The notes below the pieces were generated by a model. It had not been told where the DNA came from and did no database searches. It saw nothing but the letters and a program-made list of their open reading frames with translations. From NCBI GenBank assembly GCA_937889645.1, contig CALBZE010000033.1, forward strand, positions 1-6,366: a DNA stretch of 6,366 bases. The letters are read 5' to 3'. Source of the stretch: an uncultured bacterium (GTDB lineage: Bacteria > Gemmatimonadota > Gemmatimonadetes > Longimicrobiales > RSA9). Shown here piece by piece: positions 5,815-6,366 of this stretch. Numbering within the stretch: position 1 is the stretch's first letter; every line of letters begins with the position of its first letter. The position numbers were made by a program, and so were the translations under genes.

Positions 5815-6060
5815 GTGGCGACCGCGACCGAGTCCAAACTGCGCCCGGTTCCCGAGGCCGGCGAACTGCGGATCAGCCTTCCGCCGGAAGCGCTCGAGGA
5901 GTTGAAAGAGCTCTCCGCGCGATCGGGTCGTTCCCTCGATCACATCGTCCGCACCGCGCTGGGCCTGGTGAAGCTCGCCATGGACGAGGAGGAGAACGAT
6001 CACATTCTCGTCGTCGCCAAGGAAGACGGAACGCCGCTGAAACGCGTCCTCCTGAAGTAA
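5815..6060 (+). CDS. Small ribbon-helix-helix-like (CopG/Arc-type) protein
   Basis: The protein has 81 residues from the GTG at 5815, chosen because an ideal AGGAGG lies six bases upstream; the ATG at 5800 would add five residues and lacks a site. ELRISLPPEALEELKELSAR (16-35) reads as the ribbon strand and first helix of a ribbon-helix-helix fold, and SLDHIVRTALGLVKLAMDEE (39-58) as the second helix. A beta hairpin follows at the end, HILVVAKEDGTPLKRVLL (63-80). Such proteins usually bind DNA as dimers and serve as antitoxins or local repressors, but some are orphans of unknown role. The extra C-terminal hairpin is a feature I recall from orphan RHH-like proteins, not classical antitoxins. 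It ends in TAA and is followed by an intrinsic terminator. No toxin-like partner is visible. DNA binding is inferred, not shown. Confidence 0.75.
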   Translation: MATATESKLRPVPEAGELRISLPPEALEELKELSARSGRSLDHIVRTALGLVKLAMDEEENDHILVVAKEDGTPLKRVLLK

Positions 6061-6087
6061 GTACTCGCAACGCTTCCCGATAGACCG

Positions 6088-6120
6088 ACGCCTCCCGGGA
6101 TACTCTTGGGGGGCGTTTTT
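6088..6120 (+). terminator. Intrinsic terminator, possibly an attenuator
   Basis: ACGCCTCCC (6088-6096) pairs with GGGGGGCGT (6108-6116) over nine positions including one G-U pair, with an 11-base loop and a TTTTT tract (6116-6120). It lies 27 bases after the stop of the small ribbon-helix-helix-like gene. Its U tract ends seven bases before the AGGAGG of the next gene. An alternative 5' arm, CGCTTCCC at 6071-6078, could pair with the same G run through two G-U pairs. Confidence 0.8.
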
Positions 6121-6137
6121 CACCTCAGGAGGGAGAC

Positions 6138-6366
6138 GTGGCCGAGACCCTGCACGACCCCGAGGAGGCGAGACGCGAAGATCCGGGGGCCGCCTCGTCG
6201 CCGTCGGCCGTCGCCGACCTTACGGACACCCTCGTCGCGGACCTTCCCGTCGAATCGATTCCGATCACGATCCCGCGTTCGGACGACGGCCGATCGCTCG
6301 ACGACTACGTCGCGATCACGCGAAACCCACAGGAGGCCGAGGTCTACTCGGCGACCCTGAGCTCCC
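6138..6366 (+). CDS. N-terminal part of an unrecognised acidic protein (right-truncated)
   Basis: A GTG at 6138 has AGGAGG at 6127-6132, five bases away, and the frame stays open to the window edge (76 codons) with GC-ending codons. The visible residues begin (M)AETLHDPEEARRED and contain 16 Asp/Glu, five Arg and no Lys. The first third looks disordered (Ala, Pro and Ser rich). VESIPITIP (around 38-46) and LDDYVAI (around 53-59) may be the first structured pieces. No signal peptide, membrane segment or known motif is seen, and I do not recognise the family. It lies directly behind the terminator of the small ribbon-helix-helix-like gene, in the same direction. It could be a partner of that gene if the terminator is read through. 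Confidence 0.7.
   Translation, partial: MAETLHDPEEARREDPGAASSPSAVADLTDTLVADLPVESIPITIPRSDDGRSLDDYVAITRNPQEAEVYSATLSS

Noticed and set aside
5616..6083. 155-residue plus-strand frame spanning the intergenic region and the small gene
   Set aside because: It has no ribosome binding site, its composition is Gly/Ser/Arg-rich, and it overlaps the ribbon-helix-helix-like gene in another frame.
5551..6123. 190-residue minus-strand frame opposite the small ribbon-helix-helix gene
   Set aside because: It would cover the padR promoter, the terminator and a supported gene, and its product has no recognisable features.
5815..6366. Toxin-antitoxin pair
   Set aside because: The first protein could be an antitoxin by fold, but the second shows no toxin motif, is acidic and is separated by a terminator.

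Overview
This is a very GC-rich window (about 70 % G+C by eye) with G/C-biased third codon positions. It carries two family signatures: an 'acidobacterial duplicated orphan permease' (ADOP) paired with the short acidobacterial-type PadR regulator, and a DUF4159 protein next to a membrane protein of the BatA-neighbourhood type. Together with the base composition this suggests Gemmatimonadota, or a high-GC Acidobacteriota. That placement is inference; no marker gene is present.

Left block, plus strand (1-2461). The end of an unrecognised gene is followed by a DUF4159 protein and a two-TM protein with a glutamine-amidotransferase-like fold in its outer part. The two last genes overlap by 17 bases and look like the tail of a MoxR/DUF58/BatA-like operon. 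The junction before DUF4159 is odd: four copies of a 25-base tandem unit (371-470), each built around an RTGA stop/start-like core, which creates a chain of overlapping mini-ORFs.

Middle block, minus strand (5505-2474). padR comes first and the ADOP permease follows two bases after its stop codon. The block converges on the left operon with only 12 bases between the stop codons. Upstream of padR is the clearest regulatory architecture in the window: a perfect TTGACA -35 box and two 19-base near-palindromes 36 bases apart, one over the -35 box and one over the start of transcription and the Shine-Dalgarno sequence. PadR very probably represses itself and the permease through these sites.

Right block, plus strand (5569-6366). 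A 246-base non-coding stretch holds a run of eight G-tracts (G-quadruplex potential) and a row of small inverted repeats. Then come a small ribbon-helix-helix-like protein (GTG start fixed by an internal AGGAGG), an intrinsic terminator, and the beginning of an acidic unrecognised protein that runs off the window. The terminator ends seven bases before that last gene's AGGAGG, so it may be an attenuator rather than a simple gene end.

No rRNA, tRNA, CRISPR array, insertion sequence or complete defence system was seen. The best candidates for something new are the 25-base junction repeat, the two-operator PadR/ADOP promoter, and the structured leader plus terminator around the small ribbon-helix-helix gene.
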